A stretch of DNA of 64,000 bases from a beta proteobacterium L13 (GTDB taxonomy: Bacteria; Pseudomonadota; Gammaproteobacteria; Burkholderiales; Chromobacteriaceae): assembly GCA_000335715.1 (NCBI GenBank), contig AMYZ01000019.1:22382-86381 (forward strand), in the 5' to 3' direction. Shown in pieces: positions 15,810 through 26,288 of the stretch (positions are counted from its first letter, which is position 1; the number at the start of each line of letters is the position of its first letter). A program made the position numbers and the translations under genes. The notes beneath the pieces were generated by a model. That model was not told the DNA's origin and made no database searches. It was given only the letters and a program-made list of their open reading frames with translations.

Positions 15810-17663
15810 ATGCCCACCGCCCTTTCATTGCGCCATGCGCTGCTGGACGACACCGCAGCAGCCTTGGGCAAAGACTTTCTGCAGCAGCTGGTAAACAGTC
15901 TGGCCCGGCACTGCGGCGCTCAATTGGTTTTTATCAGCCAGCAACTGACACTGCCCGTTCTGCATGTCGAAGTCATTACCGCCAGCGGTCACGCCCACCC
16001 TGGCCGCTATGCGCTGGCCGGTACGCCATGCGAGCAGGTAATCCTGCAGCAGCAGGCCATCGTGCACCATGCCGGGGTGAACCGGCACTTTTCAGCCGAG
16101 CACGACACGGCCTGGCAGAGCTTTGCCGGCTGGCCCTTGCTGGATAAACACGGCCACTGCATGGGGCACCTGGCACTGTTTGACGAGCGGGCGAACGTGC
16201 TGCCCGATACGCTGCTACAAGATATCGCCCCCTTCGCTACCCGCGCCGCCGCCGAGCTGCAAAGACTGGAACACGAACGCATCAGCAGCTCGCGCGCCAG
16301 CTGGGATGCCCTGCATTCGCACTTTCTGCGCCAGTACATTCAGGGCAAGCCGCTACCCACGCTGCTGGGCGACGTGGTGCTGCACATCGAGCAGGCCTTG
16401 CCAGGCTGGCTGTGCTCCATCCTGCAGGTAGACGATGCGCAATGCCTGCGCCCGCTGGTAGGCCCATCGCTGCCAGAAGCCTATACCGCATTGATCGATG
16501 GCCTGGCCATCGGCCCCATGGTAGGCAGCTGCGGGGCAGCGGCGTGGCACCGCAAACGGCTGATAGCGGAAGATCTGCAGCAACACCCCAACTGGGCACC
16601 CTACCGCGAGCTGGCACGCCAGTTTGCGCTGGGCAGCTGCTGGTCCGAACCCATCATCGATAGCAAAGGTAAAGTGCACGGCACCTTTGCTGTCTACCAC
16701 CACGCCCCCTGCGCGCCCACGCTGGAGGCCATTACCGTGATTGAAGACACCGCCCGCCTGCTGGCCGTGCTGATGGAAAACGACGCCAACCGCCAGGCAC
16801 TGGATAGCCGTACCCAGTGGTATCAGGCCATTTTGCAGAACGCCGCCGATGCGCTGTCCATCATCGATATGGAAGGGCGGCTGCTGGAGGCCAGCGATTC
16901 TCTGTGCAAACTGCTGGGTTACAGCCAGGCCGAGCTGCGGCAATTGCGGCTGTGGGACCTGGTGGCCCACCGCAACGAAGCAGAACTGCGCGAGCAATTG
17001 CAGCACACCAGCGAACAAGGCGAGACCTTCGATAGCTATAACCGCACCAAAGACGGCGACATCATCGAAGTAGAAGTGTGCGTGCGCCGGCTGATACTGG
17101 ATGGCCAGCCGGTGATCTGGGGCTCGGCGCGTGATATCAGCCTGCGCAAACAGCAAGAACGCCAGCTGCGCGAGCAGGCCACCATCGACTCGCTCACCGG
17201 CCTGTATAACCGCCCCACGCTACTGAGCCAGCTGGACACGTTGCTGGCCACCCCGTTCCGCCCCGGCCTGGCCCTGCTGATGCTGGATCTGGACCACTTC
17301 AAACAGGTAAACGACAGCTACGGCCATGCCTGCGGCGATGCCACCCTGACCCATATTGCCAGCCAGCTGCGCCAGCAACTGGGCCCGCACGACAGCGCCG
17401 GCCGCCTGGGAGGCGAGGAGTTCTGCATACTGCTACCCGGCACCACGCCGCAAGCTGCACAACACTACAGCCAGCACTTGCTGGACACCATCGCACAGCA
17501 ACCTCTGCAATTTGGCGGGCATAGCATCGCCCTTACCGCGTCTATCGGCCTGACGCTGCTTGAGCCCGGCGACGATAGCCGCAGCCTCTTGGCGCGTGCC
17601 GACATGGCGCTGTACCAGGCCAAGCACCAGGGCCGCAACCGCATGGTGATGCTGCCGCCGTGA
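15810..17663 (+). CDS. diguanylate cyclase with GAF-like, PAS and GGDEF domains
   Basis: About 617 residues. Two GAF-like sensory domains fill roughly residues 10-150 and 165-320, a PAS domain follows (AILQNAADALSIIDMEGRLL, then VEVCVRRLILDGQPVIWGSARDI), and a GGDEF domain closes the protein (TIDSLTGLYNRPTL, LDLDHFKQVNDSYGHACGD). The catalytic motif is GGEEF in RLGGEEFCILLPG, so it should make cyclic di-GMP from GTP. At the inhibitory-site position before GGEEF the sequence is GPHD instead of RxxD, so feedback inhibition by that site is unlikely. No membrane segment is seen: a cytoplasmic sensor. The start is uncertain; ATG 15744 is an alternative, and neither has a strong ribosome binding site. 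Confidence 0.88.
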   Translation: MPTALSLRHALLDDTAAALGKDFLQQLVNSLARHCGAQLVFISQQLTLPVLHVEVITASGHAHPGRYALAGTPCEQVILQQQAIVHHAGVNRHFSAEHDTAWQSFAGWPLLDKHGHCMGHLALFDERANVLPDTLLQDIAPFATRAAAELQRLEHERISSSRASWDALHSHFLRQYIQGKPLPTLLGDVVLHIEQALPGWLCSILQVDDAQCLRPLVGPSLPEAYTALIDGLAIGPMVGSCGAAAWHRKRLIAEDLQQHPNWAPYRELARQFALGSCWSEPIIDSKGKVHGTFAVYHHAPCAPTLEAITVIEDTARLLAVLMENDANRQALDSRTQWYQAILQNAADALSIIDMEGRLLEASDSLCKLLGYSQAELRQLRLWDLVAHRNEAELREQLQHTSEQGETFDSYNRTKDGDIIEVEVCVRRLILDGQPVIWGSARDISLRKQQERQLREQATIDSLTGLYNRPTLLSQLDTLLATPFRPGLALLMLDLDHFKQVNDSYGHACGDATLTHIASQLRQQLGPHDSAGRLGGEEFCILLPGTTPQAAQHYSQHLLDTIAQQPLQFGGHSIALTASIGLTLLEPGDDSRSLLARADMALYQAKHQGRNRMVMLPP

Positions 17664-17756
17664 CGCGCTGGCGCGCATCCCGTAAAATAGCTTGCCGCGC
17701 CCCGCCTGACGGGGCGTTGCCTATTGCGGCCAACCTTTTTCAGCACGGAACGATCG

Positions 17757-20300
17757 ATGACCACGCCTCAGCACACGCCCATGATGCAGCAATACCTGGC
17801 CCTGAAACGGGACCACGCCGACAAGCTGCTGTTTTACCGCATGGGTGACTTCTACGAGCTGTTCTACGACGACGCCGAAAAAGCCGCCCGCCTGCTGGAC
17901 ATCACCCTTACCGCACGCGGTGCCAGCGGCGGCCAACCCGTCAAGATGGCCGGCATTCCCTACCACGCTGCCGAAGGCTACCTGGCGCGGCTAGTCAAAA
18001 TGGGCGAGTCGGTGGCCATTGCCGAGCAAATCGGCGACCCGGCCACCAGCAAAGGCCCGGTAGAACGCAAGGTGGTGCGCATCGTCACCCCCGGCACGCT
18101 AACCGACGCCGCGCTGCTGGACGACAAACGCGACAACCTGGTGCTGGCCGTGAATATGCACAAAGGCACGCTGGGCCTGGCCTGGCTGTCGCTGGCCAGC
18201 GGCGAATTCAAAGTCATGCAAACCGGCGTGGAAGAGCTGCACAGCGAGCTGGAGCGGCTGAAACCGGCCGAGCTGCTGCTGGCCGACGACACCGGCCTGG
18301 CGGTGTTTGACAGCATCGGCACCCCGAAAAAGAAACTGCCGCCATGGCAGTTTGATACCGAGTCGTCCACGCTGGCGCTCACCCGCCACTTCGGCACCCG
18401 CGACCTGGCCGGCTTTGGCGCCGACACGCTGCCGATAGCGGTAGGCGCTGCCGGTGCGCTGCTGGAATACGTGAAATCCACCCAGGGGGTGAACCCGGCG
18501 CACATTGCCCAGCTGTCGGTAGAAGAACCTGGCGAGCTGATCCGCATGGACGCTGCCACGCGCCGCAACCTGGAGCTGACCGAAACCATCCGCGGCGAAG
18601 CCTCGCCCACGCAGGCCTCGCTACTGGACACCTGCGCCACCAGCATGGGTAGCCGCATGCTGCGCCACTGGCTGCACCACCCGATTCGCCGCCACGACAA
18701 ACTGCTGCGCCGCCAGCAGGCGGTGCGCGCGCTGTTGGCCGCACACCAGGATATTCACACCCAGCTGCGCGAAGTAGCCGACATCGAGCGCATTACCGCC
18801 CGCGTGGCGCTGCGCACCGCCCGCCCGCGCGACCTGGCCGCGCTGCGCGACTCGCTGCGCGCCCTGGCTGGCGTCAAGGCCATTGCCGCCACGCTGGACG
18901 CCCCGCTGCTGGCCGAGCTGGTACAGCTGCTGCCAGCGGAGTCCCCCGTAGAAAGCCTGCTGGCCACCGCCATCCTGCCCGAACCCGCTACCTTCCTGCG
19001 CGACGGCGGCGTGATCAACCACGGCTACCACGCCGACCTGGACGAGCTGCGCGCCATCCAGACCGACTGCGGTGACTTCCTGCTGGCGCTGGAGCTGCGC
19101 GAGAAAGAGCGCACCGGCATCAGCACGCTGAAAGTAGAGTTCAACCGCGTACACGGTTTCTACATCGAGGTCTCGAAAGCGCAATCGGACAAGGTGCCGG
19201 ACGACTACCGCCGCCGCCAGACGCTGAAAAACGCCGAGCGCTACATCACGCCGGAGCTGAAAACCTTCGAAGACAAGGCGCTGTCGGCGCAGGACAAATC
19301 GCTGGCGCTGGAAAAACAGCTGTACGAAGCGGTGCTGGACCAGCTGGCCCCCCATATCAGCGAGCTCAAGCTGATGGCCCAGGCCGTGGCCGGGCTGGAC
19401 GTGCTGGCCGCCTTTGCCGAACGTGCGCAAACCAATCACTACGTGCAGCCGCTGTTCGTCAACGAGACACGGCTGGAAATCATCGGCGGCCGCCACCCGG
19501 TGGTGGAGGCCGAGGTGGAACGCTTTATCGCCAACGACACCAGGTTGGCCGCAGAGCGCAAGCTGCTGCTGATTACCGGCCCGAACATGGGCGGTAAGTC
19601 CACCTATATGCGCCAGAACGCGCTGATTACCCTGCTGGCGCATATCGGCAGCTTCGTACCGGCCGAGCGCGCGGTGCTGGGCCAGATCGACCGCATCTTC
19701 ACCCGTATCGGTGCCAGCGACGACCTGGCCGGCGGCCGCTCTACCTTCATGGTGGAAATGACCGAAACCGCCAATATCCTGAACAATGCCACCGACAAGT
19801 CGCTGGTGCTGATGGACGAGGTTGGCCGCGGCACGTCTACCTTTGACGGCCTGGCGCTGGCCTGGGCCATCGCCCGCGCGCTGATCGAAAAAAGTCGTGC
19901 CTACACGCTGTTTGCCACGCATTACTTCGAGCTCACCAGCCTGGCTGGCGAGTACAACAGCGTGGCCAACGTGCACCTGTCGGCGGTGGAGCACAAAGAC
20001 CGCATCGTGTTCCTGCACCACGTGGAAGACGGCCCGGCCAGCCAGAGCTACGGCCTGGCCGTGGCGCAGCTGGCCGGCGTACCGCCCAAAGTCATCCGCG
20101 AGGCGCGCCGCTACCTGACCGAGCTGGAAAACGAGTCGGCCGCCCGTGCGCAACCCGACCTGTTCAGCACGCCGGTGGTCATCCAGCACGAGCCGGAACC
20201 ACACCCGGCCGTGGAATTGCTGGCCGATACCGACGTGGACGACCTCACGCCACGCCAGGCGCTGGAGCTGCTATACACCCTGAAAAAAATGACGAAATAA
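17757..20300 (+). CDS. mutS: DNA mismatch repair protein MutS
   Basis: Mismatch sensor of 847 residues. The mismatch-stacking motif is F32-Y-E34 in GDFYELF, the ATPase Walker A is GPNMGGKST near residue 608, and the conserved [18 protein letters not shown] follows. The C-terminal tail has the beta-clamp/tetramerisation region ending [18 protein letters not shown]. Start at ATG 17757 matches the family (T-P-M-M-Q-Q-Y). No mutL is in the window. Four copies of GCGGCCAAC lie in the gene (17929, 18734, 19544, 19821) and one just upstream at 17726. The two at 18734 and 19544 read Leu-Ala-Ala with the codons TTG GCC GCA. Confidence 0.97.
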   Translation: MTTPQHTPMMQQYLALKRDHADKLLFYRMGDFYELFYDDAEKAARLLDITLTARGASGGQPVKMAGIPYHAAEGYLARLVKMGESVAIAEQIGDPATSKGPVERKVVRIVTPGTLTDAALLDDKRDNLVLAVNMHKGTLGLAWLSLASGEFKVMQTGVEELHSELERLKPAELLLADDTGLAVFDSIGTPKKKLPPWQFDTESSTLALTRHFGTRDLAGFGADTLPIAVGAAGALLEYVKSTQGVNPAHIAQLSVEEPGELIRMDAATRRNLELTETIRGEASPTQASLLDTCATSMGSRMLRHWLHHPIRRHDKLLRRQQAVRALLAAHQDIHTQLREVADIERITARVALRTARPRDLAALRDSLRALAGVKAIAATLDAPLLAELVQLLPAESPVESLLATAILPEPATFLRDGGVINHGYHADLDELRAIQTDCGDFLLALELREKERTGISTLKVEFNRVHGFYIEVSKAQSDKVPDDYRRRQTLKNAERYITPELKTFEDKALSAQDKSLALEKQLYEAVLDQLAPHISELKLMAQAVAGLDVLAAFAERAQTNHYVQPLFVNETRLEIIGGRHPVVEAEVERFIANDTRLAAERKLLLITGPNMGGKSTYMRQNALITLLAHIGSFVPAERAVLGQIDRIFTRIGASDDLAGGRSTFMVEMTETANILNNATDKSLVLMDEVGRGTSTFDGLALAWAIARALIEKSRAYTLFATHYFELTSLAGEYNSVANVHLSAVEHKDRIVFLHHVEDGPASQSYGLAVAQLAGVPPKVIREARRYLTELENESAARAQPDLFSTPVVIQHEPEPHPAVELLADTDVDDLTPRQALELLYTLKKMTK

Positions 20301-20370
20301 ATTCAGGTAATTTGTTTAATGTTTCCTACAATGGATTTAATACCATCTACGACAAGGAGATATAAGCACT

Positions 20371-20799
20371 ATGTATGCAGAAGGTACTGCCGTCTCGTCT
20401 GCCCTGGCCCGTCTGTTTGGTTCGGCTAATGGTGGCGAGGCTCTGCCGCTATCCGGCATTCGCGAGCGTGCCAGCAAGGAACTGTCGCAGTTTGCCAGCC
20501 TGGTACGTAGCGAGCTGGCACCGCTAGGCATCGCCATTCCACCGGCCATCAGTTTTGTCAGCTGCAACCATTGCGCGCTGACACTGGAAAACGAGCACCC
20601 GCAGCGGGATGCCATTCTGGGCTGGCTGGAAGGTAACGACCGCATCGCCAAGTACTTCAAAGAAGTAGAAGTACTGTTCGAGCTGGTACGTGCAGCAGAA
20701 AACGCCGGCGATGTTTTCCCGGAGGACAGCTGCTTCCACGTAGGGCTCACCAGTGCCGGGCCCGTGGCCTACTTTGATAGCCATCGTTGCGGCGAGTAA
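20371..20799 (+). CDS. hypothetical protein, family not recognised
   Basis: A 142-residue soluble protein I cannot assign. It has no signal peptide or membrane segment. The N-terminal half is helical and Ala/Ser-rich. The middle has FVSCNHCALTLENEHPQRDAI, including a C-x2-C pair, and the C-terminus holds further Cys/His (DSCFHVGL, SHRCGE), so metal binding is conceivable but not shown. The gene has a strong ribosome binding site (AAGGAGAT) and a TACAAT box about 40 bases before the start, so it is very probably expressed on its own. It lies between mutS and a shared terminator. Confidence 0.7.
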   Translation: MYAEGTAVSSALARLFGSANGGEALPLSGIRERASKELSQFASLVRSELAPLGIAIPPAISFVSCNHCALTLENEHPQRDAILGWLEGNDRIAKYFKEVEVLFELVRAAENAGDVFPEDSCFHVGLTSAGPVAYFDSHRCGE

Positions 20800-20830
20800 A
20801 CCCGTAGCGTAGCCACCTTATTTGCACGCA

Positions 20831-20857
20831 GCCCCTTCCACTTGTGGAAGGGGCTTT
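20831..20857. terminator. bidirectional terminator between the hypothetical gene and aceK
   Basis: Perfect 11-base-pair stem (20831-20841 with 20844-20854) with a TT loop, between convergent genes; short T tract TTTGTCTT on the plus side. Confidence 0.7.
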
Positions 20858-20860
20858 GTC

Positions 20861-22642
20861 TTATGGGGCGGCCTGGTTAGCGGTGGCGACGGTAGTCGGG
20901 TAACGCTGGCAGAAACGCATTTCAACAGGGTACGGGTAAAAGTCTTCGATAAAACCATCGCGGATACGCTGCTGCTTGTACTGCCAGAAGCGTACGTCCA
21001 GCAAGTCGCGGTGGTAAGCCAGAAAAATGCGGCGGATCTGCGGGTCGCCCAGCAGGAAGGTGGCAAATTCTTCGGGGAACACATCACCGTGCGCCACCGG
21101 GTACCACACCTCGCCGGACAGCTCCATCTCGGGGTTTGGCGCTGGCGGAATGCGGCGGAAGTTGCAATCGGTCATGTATTCAATTTCGTCATAATCATAA
21201 AAGATCACCCGCCCGTAACGCGTCACACCAAAGTTTTTGAACAACATGTCACCCGGGAAAATATTGGCCGCCGCTAGGTCCTTGATGGCGTCACCGTATT
21301 CACGGATCACCCGCTCTTTCTCTTCTGGCGTACAGCTCATCAGGTACATATTCAGCGGCTTCATGCGCCGTTCTATATAAACGTGGCGAATCACGATGGT
21401 GTCGTCGCTCTCTTCGATAGACAGCTGGGCCTGGCTGCGCAGCTCGGCCAGCAAGGCTGGCGTAAAGCGCGCTTTGGGGAATGCCACATTGGAAAACTCC
21501 AGCGTGTCCGCCATGCGGCCAACCCTGTCGTGCCGCTTTACCAGCTGGTACTTGCGCTTCACCGTAGCGCGGTCCATTTCCTTGGGCCCGCCAAACACAT
21601 CCTTGATCAGCTTGAATACATAGGGGTAAGACGGCAGCGTGAACACCAGCATCACCAGGCCGCGTATGCCCGGCGCCACGGTGAACTGGTCGCGCGAGTG
21701 CTGCAAATGCTGCATGAAGTCGCGGTAGAAGGTGTTCTTGCCCTGCTTTTGCAGGCCCAGCATGGTGTACAGCTCGGCCTTGGTTTTGGTGGGCAGCATG
21801 CTGCGTAAAAACTGCACGTAAGCCGATGGCACATCCATGTCCACCAGAAAATAGGCGCGGCTGAACGAGAACAGCACGCCGATGCGCCACGGCTCCAGCA
21901 ACACGGTATCGAGGTACAGCCGCCCTTGCTCGTCCTGCAGTACCGGTACGGCAAAGGGGTAGATCGGGCTACCGTTGATGACCTTGCCAAAAATATAGGC
22001 ACTCTTGTTGCGATAAAACGCGCTGGAAAGCACCTGTATCTGGTAGCTGGCCTCGGCCTGCGGCCAACGTGCGGCAAAGTGTTCGTGCACCGCACGCACC
22101 ACATTGGCCAGGTCGCGCGCCAGGCTGGCAAACGGGCGTTGCCAGCCAAAGTCGGCCACGATGCGGCGCAGTACACTGCGCAGGCTGCTGTTACTGGGGT
22201 AGTAGCTGCGGTAGGACGGCGGGTCGGATTCGATGTACTCGGTGGAGATGGCCGGGCGGATGAAGATGAAATCGTTATTGAAGTAGTCGCGGTGCAGGAT
22301 GCGGGTGAACACCGAATTGAAGAAGGTTTCCGCCAGCTCCGGCTGTTTGTGGTTGGTCAGCAGGCCAATGAAATACAGCTTGGCTTGCTGCCAGATTTCA
22401 TCATCCAGCAGCGCGGCGTACAACTCGGTATTCAGCCGCACCACGGTCTCGCTGACGCGTTCGTCGTAGTACTGGATGCGCTCGCGCACCAGCTGCTGCA
22501 CACCTTGCCAGTCGGCCTGCTCGAACAGGCGCTTGGCCTGGCGGCTGGTGGCCTGAAAGCGCCGGTAGTGCCGGTTGAAACCATCCACCAGCGCCAGGGC
22601 GATGTCCCTGGCCACCGGGTTGTAATACTCGGGTATCTCCAT
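20861..22642 (-). CDS. aceK: isocitrate dehydrogenase kinase/phosphatase AceK
   Basis: Bifunctional enzyme of 593 residues that phosphorylates and dephosphorylates dimeric NADP isocitrate dehydrogenase, switching carbon between the Krebs cycle and the glyoxylate shunt. The N-terminal regulatory half is followed by the kinase-like core; conserved pieces include [20 protein letters not shown] (ATP-binding lysine), NMYLMSC and the metal-binding [21 protein letters not shown] possible target, the dimeric icd, lies 4 kb away (26289) and keeps the regulatory serine. aceA and aceB are not in the window. Two copies of the recurrent word (21515, 22060) read in other frames here (Val-Gly-Arg and Trp-Pro-Gln). 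Confidence 0.95.
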   Translation of the reverse strand: MEIPEYYNPVARDIALALVDGFNRHYRRFQATSRQAKRLFEQADWQGVQQLVRERIQYYDERVSETVVRLNTELYAALLDDEIWQQAKLYFIGLLTNHKQPELAETFFNSVFTRILHRDYFNNDFIFIRPAISTEYIESDPPSYRSYYPSNSSLRSVLRRIVADFGWQRPFASLARDLANVVRAVHEHFAARWPQAEASYQIQVLSSAFYRNKSAYIFGKVINGSPIYPFAVPVLQDEQGRLYLDTVLLEPWRIGVLFSFSRAYFLVDMDVPSAYVQFLRSMLPTKTKAELYTMLGLQKQGKNTFYRDFMQHLQHSRDQFTVAPGIRGLVMLVFTLPSYPYVFKLIKDVFGGPKEMDRATVKRKYQLVKRHDRVGRMADTLEFSNVAFPKARFTPALLAELRSQAQLSIEESDDTIVIRHVYIERRMKPLNMYLMSCTPEEKERVIREYGDAIKDLAAANIFPGDMLFKNFGVTRYGRVIFYDYDEIEYMTDCNFRRIPPAPNPEMELSGEVWYPVAHGDVFPEEFATFLLGDPQIRRIFLAYHRDLLDVRFWQYKQQRIRDGFIEDFYPYPVEMRFCQRYPTTVATANQAAP

Positions 22643-22722
22643 CGCGCGGCCCCTGCCTGGCCCACCGGCTGGCGGCGGGTAGCGTTCGTCTTGGCTGCAG
22701 AGGGCGGCGCGTGCGCTATGGC

Positions 22723-23394
22723 TTATTTTTTGGCAAAGCGAAAACGCGGTGCCGCCCGCGGCGGTGCTGTCTCTGGCACCTGCCGGCCGGTATGGCGCGC
22801 GGGTGCCTTGGCAGCGGGTTTAGCATGCCCCGTTCGCGGCAGGTCGGCAAGCGACACCTCCAGGCTGCGCATTTCCCCCGGCTGCAAACCATCCAGCCGC
22901 CACGGCCCCACGGCCACACGTACCAGCCGCAAGGTAGGCAGGCCTACTTTGGCCGTCATGCGCCGCACCTGGCGGTTCTTGCCTTCACTGATGATGATTT
23001 CCAGCCAGCCATCGGGCACGGTCTTGCGAAAACGCACCGGCGGCTTGCGCTCCCATAGCGCAGGCGCCTCCGGCAGCTGGCGCACCTGCGCTGGCTGGGT
23101 CACAAAGTCGCCCAGATCCACGCCATCCCGCAGCGCCTGCAGCTGGGTCTCGGTCACCCTGCCTTCTACCTGTACCCAGTAGGTCTTGGGCTGCTTCCAG
23201 CGCGGGTCGCTGATACGGTGTTGCAGTTCGCCATCCCCCGTCAGCAGCAGCAGGCCCTCACTATCGGTATCCAGCCGGCCTGCCGGGTATACCCCGGGCA
23301 ACGCAATGTGGTCTTTTAGCGTGGGGTGCAATTCGTGCTGGGAAAACTGGCAAATCACGCCATAAGGCTTATTGAACAGGATGAGTTGGGACAT
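22723..23394 (-). CDS. rluE: RsuA-family 23S rRNA pseudouridine synthase, RluE-like
   Basis: A 223-residue pseudouridine synthase. The protein starts directly with the catalytic domain ([18 protein letters not shown]), with no N-terminal S4 domain, as in RluE, which modifies U2457 of 23S rRNA. The catalytic aspartate is in [15 protein letters not shown], and the family sequence [23 protein letters not shown] follows. The Arg/Pro/Ala-rich tail of about 40 residues is an extension. The frame is open for 69 more codons upstream, but homology and context place the start at 23394. It lies upstream of aceK on the same strand, 80 bases away. Confidence 0.88.
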   Translation of the reverse strand: MSQLILFNKPYGVICQFSQHELHPTLKDHIALPGVYPAGRLDTDSEGLLLLTGDGELQHRISDPRWKQPKTYWVQVEGRVTETQLQALRDGVDLGDFVTQPAQVRQLPEAPALWERKPPVRFRKTVPDGWLEIIISEGKNRQVRRMTAKVGLPTLRLVRVAVGPWRLDGLQPGEMRSLEVSLADLPRTGHAKPAAKAPARHTGRQVPETAPPRAAPRFRFAKK

Positions 23395-23436
23395 GGGGCA
23401 GCCAAGCGTAAAGAAAATATGCGCCGGATGATACCA

Positions 23437-23460
23437 AGCGTGGCCGGTAGCGGCCACGCT
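23437..23460. repeat. perfect 10-bp hairpin before rluE
   Basis: AGCGTGGCCG is followed after GTAG by its exact inverse. It lies 43 bases upstream of the rluE start in a 400-base gap between divergent genes. It has no T tract. It could be part of the rluE leader. Confidence 0.45.
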
Positions 23461-23794
23461 GCGCCGGTGGGCTTGCTGCGCAGCACGGCATGGAAATCCT
23501 ATTGAACCGTACGCCATGCGGCCAACGTCATTCAGATTCGAACAGGTGTTTACATTCAAACCCGCAGCAAAGTTCGGATACGCTACAATTAGAGCCAGCA
23601 ATGAGAGGTATAATTCATTTTTGAAAAGTCACCCGAAAGCCTGCATACCGCCTAGCCCCCTGTCTTCCCCTGACAGGCAGCCAGTACAGCAGGTTTTCCC
23701 ATACCTTTCACTTGCACAGGCGGGATGCTGCCCCGTGCCAAAGCTGCCCCGCGCAATCGTTCTGGCGTCAAAAAATAATCATGGAGATAGAGTA
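23461..23794. other. intergenic region upstream of the monomeric isocitrate dehydrogenase
   Basis: Besides one TGCGGCCAAC copy (23517-23526), it holds two -10-like boxes on the plus strand, TACAAT at 23584 and TATAAT at 23609, without clear -35 partners. The leader to the ATG at 23795 would be about 180 bases. I recognise no coding sequence or riboswitch. Confidence 0.4.
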
Positions 23795-26032
23795 ATGCCT
23801 TCGGAACAGCCGACCATCATCTACACCCTGACCGACGAAGCTCCAGCGCTGGCTACCAGCGCCTTCCTGCCGGTCGTACGTACCTTTACCGGCGCAGCCG
23901 GCATCAATGTGGAGACTGCTGACATTTCGGTAGCCGCCCGCGTTCTGGCCGAGTTCCCGGCAAACCTGACCGACGAGCAAAAAGTACCGGATACCCTGGC
24001 CGAGCTGGGCAAACTGACCCAGAACCCGGACACCAACATCATCAAGCTGCCGAACATCAGCGCATCGGTATCGCAGCTGATGGCTTGCATCAAGGAACTG
24101 CAAGCCAAGGGTTATGCCATCCCCGACTACCCGGAAAACCCGACGACTGACGAAGAAAAGGCCATCAAGGCCCGCTACGCCAAGTGCCTGGGCTCCGCCG
24201 TGAACCCGGTGTTGCGCGAAGGCAACTCCGACCGCCGCGCCCCGCTGGCAGTGAAAAACTACGCCAAGAAGCACCCGCACAGCATGGGCGAGTGGAAACA
24301 GTCGTCGCAGACCCACGTTTCCCACATGCACCACGGTGACTTCTACCACGGCGAAAAGTCCATGACCCTGGACCGCGCCCGTGACGTGAAAATGGAGCTG
24401 GTAACCCACAGCGGCGAAACCATCGTGCTCAAGCCGAAGGTATCCCTGCTGGACGGCGAGATCATCGACTCCATGTTCATGAGCAAGAAAGCGCTGTGCG
24501 AATTCTACGAGCGCGAAATGGAAGACTGCCGCGAAGCCGGCATCCTGTTCTCGCTGCACGTAAAAGCCACCATGATGAAGGTGTCCCACCCCATCGTGTT
24601 CGGCCACTGCGTGAAGATCTACTACAAAGACGCGTTCGAGAAGCACGGCAAGCTGTTTGAAGAGCTGGGCGTGAACGTGAACAACGGCATGGCCACGCTG
24701 TACGAGAAAATCGCCACGCTGCCGGCCTCCAAGCGCGAAGAAATCGTGCGCGACCTGCACGCCTGCCAGGAACACCGCCCGCGCCTGGCCATGGTGGACT
24801 CCGCCAAGGGCATTACCAACTTCCACTCGCCAAACGACGTGATTGTGGATGCCTCCATGCCAGCCATGATCCGTAACGGCGGCAAAATGTGGGGTGCCGA
24901 CGGCAAGCCGGCCGACTGCAAGGCCGTGATGCCGGAATCCACCTTTGCCCGCATTTACCAGGAGATGATCAACTTCTGCAAATGGCACGGCAACTTCGAC
25001 CCGCGCACCATGGGTACCGTACCGAACGTGGGCCTGATGGCACAGAAAGCGGAAGAATACGGCTCGCACGACAAGACCTTCGAAATCGCCCAGGATGGCG
25101 TGGCCAACATCGTTGACCTGGCTACCGGCGAAGTGCTGCTGTCGCAAAATGTGGAGCAAGGCGACATCTGGCGCATGTGCCAGGTGAAAGACGCGCCGAT
25201 CCGCGACTGGGTAAAACTGGCTGTCACCCGCGCCCGTAACTCCGGCATGCCGGCAGTATTCTGGCTGGACCCGTACCGCCCGCACGAAAACGAACTGATC
25301 AAAAAGGTACAAAAATACCTGAAGGATTACGACACCAGCGGTCTGGAAATCCACATCATGTCCCAGGTACGCGCCATGCGCTTCACCCTGGAGCGTGTTG
25401 CCCGCGGCCTGGACACCATCTCGGTTACCGGCAACATCCTGCGCGACTACCTGACCGACCTGTTCCCTATCATGGAACTGGGCACCAGCGCCAAAATGCT
25501 GTCCATCGTGCCGCTGATGGCCGGTGGCGGCATGTACGAAACCGGTGCTGGCGGTTCGGCCCCGAAACACGTGCAACAGCTGCTGGAAGAAAACCATCTG
25601 CGCTGGGACAGCCTGGGCGAGTTCCTGGCACTGGCCGTGAGCCTGGAAGAGCTAGGCATCAAGACCGGCAACACCAAGGCTAAAATCCTGGCAAAAACCC
25701 TGGACGAAGCCACCGGCAAGCTGCTGGACAACGACAAGTCGCCGTCGCGCCGCACTGGCGAGCTGGATAACCGTGGCAGCCAGTTCTACCTGGCCATATA
25801 CTGGGCACAAGCGTTGGCCGCACAAAGCGACGACGCCGAACTGCAAGCTCACTTTGCCCCGGTAGCCGCCGCCTTTGCCGCGCAGGAACAGCAGATCATC
25901 GACGAGCTGAAAGCGGTACAAGGCAAACCAGCCGATATCGGTGGCTACTACCTGCCGGACGCAGAAAAAACCCGCGCCGTGATGTGCCCAAGCGCCACGC
26001 TGAACCAGATTCTGGCCAGCGCCCGCGCCTAA
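23795..26032 (+). CDS. NADP-dependent isocitrate dehydrogenase, monomeric type
   Basis: A 745-residue monomeric isocitrate dehydrogenase (IDH-II type), unrelated in length to the dimeric enzyme that follows. It converts isocitrate and NADP to 2-oxoglutarate, CO2 and NADPH. Family segments include [21 protein letters not shown] at the start, [33 protein letters not shown] in the substrate region, and [23 protein letters not shown]. The start follows GGAGATAGAGTA; upstream codons of the open frame show no family similarity. One recurrent word copy (25813) reads Leu-Ala-Ala. Followed by a strong terminator, so it is a single-gene unit. Confidence 0.96.
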   Translation: MPSEQPTIIYTLTDEAPALATSAFLPVVRTFTGAAGINVETADISVAARVLAEFPANLTDEQKVPDTLAELGKLTQNPDTNIIKLPNISASVSQLMACIKELQAKGYAIPDYPENPTTDEEKAIKARYAKCLGSAVNPVLREGNSDRRAPLAVKNYAKKHPHSMGEWKQSSQTHVSHMHHGDFYHGEKSMTLDRARDVKMELVTHSGETIVLKPKVSLLDGEIIDSMFMSKKALCEFYEREMEDCREAGILFSLHVKATMMKVSHPIVFGHCVKIYYKDAFEKHGKLFEELGVNVNNGMATLYEKIATLPASKREEIVRDLHACQEHRPRLAMVDSAKGITNFHSPNDVIVDASMPAMIRNGGKMWGADGKPADCKAVMPESTFARIYQEMINFCKWHGNFDPRTMGTVPNVGLMAQKAEEYGSHDKTFEIAQDGVANIVDLATGEVLLSQNVEQGDIWRMCQVKDAPIRDWVKLAVTRARNSGMPAVFWLDPYRPHENELIKKVQKYLKDYDTSGLEIHIMSQVRAMRFTLERVARGLDTISVTGNILRDYLTDLFPIMELGTSAKMLSIVPLMAGGGMYETGAGGSAPKHVQQLLEENHLRWDSLGEFLALAVSLEELGIKTGNTKAKILAKTLDEATGKLLDNDKSPSRRTGELDNRGSQFYLAIYWAQALAAQSDDAELQAHFAPVAAAFAAQEQQIIDELKAVQGKPADIGGYYLPDAEKTRAVMCPSATLNQILASARA

Positions 26033-26052
26033 GCTCCCCTCCCGCCGCACAC

Positions 26053-26081
26053 AACGCCAAGGCTTGCCTTGGCGTTTTTTT
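26053..26081 (+). terminator. terminator of the monomeric isocitrate dehydrogenase gene
   Basis: An 11-base-pair stem (26053-26063 with 26066-26076) with TT loop, followed by a run of T residues. Confidence 0.88.
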
Positions 26082-26288
26082 ACGCCCAGACCAACGCGGC
26101 GGCAATCAGGGCTTGGCGCTTTGCATGGCACGTACCATAACAACGACAGGGTGTTGCCAGCCTTAGCAGCAACACCGCACGCCATTTACCCCACGGCTGG
26201 CACGAACAGATCAGCCCGTCTGCGGTCTGACAGCCGGCACGCCGTGGCAGCTGCCACAACATGTCCGCATGAAACAGGAGAGAACAGC

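Noticed and set aside
23516..23794. N-terminal extension of the monomeric isocitrate dehydrogenase beginning at the word copy (Met-Arg-Pro-Thr)
   Set aside because: The M-R-P-T start is just ATGCGGCCAAC read as protein; the same false start appears at many copies of the word. The family start with a good ribosome binding site is at 23795.
26041..26288. Tandem isocitrate dehydrogenase genes as a duplication or assembly error
   Set aside because: The two proteins differ in size and sequence family and each has its own terminator or ribosome binding site; they are not copies of each other.
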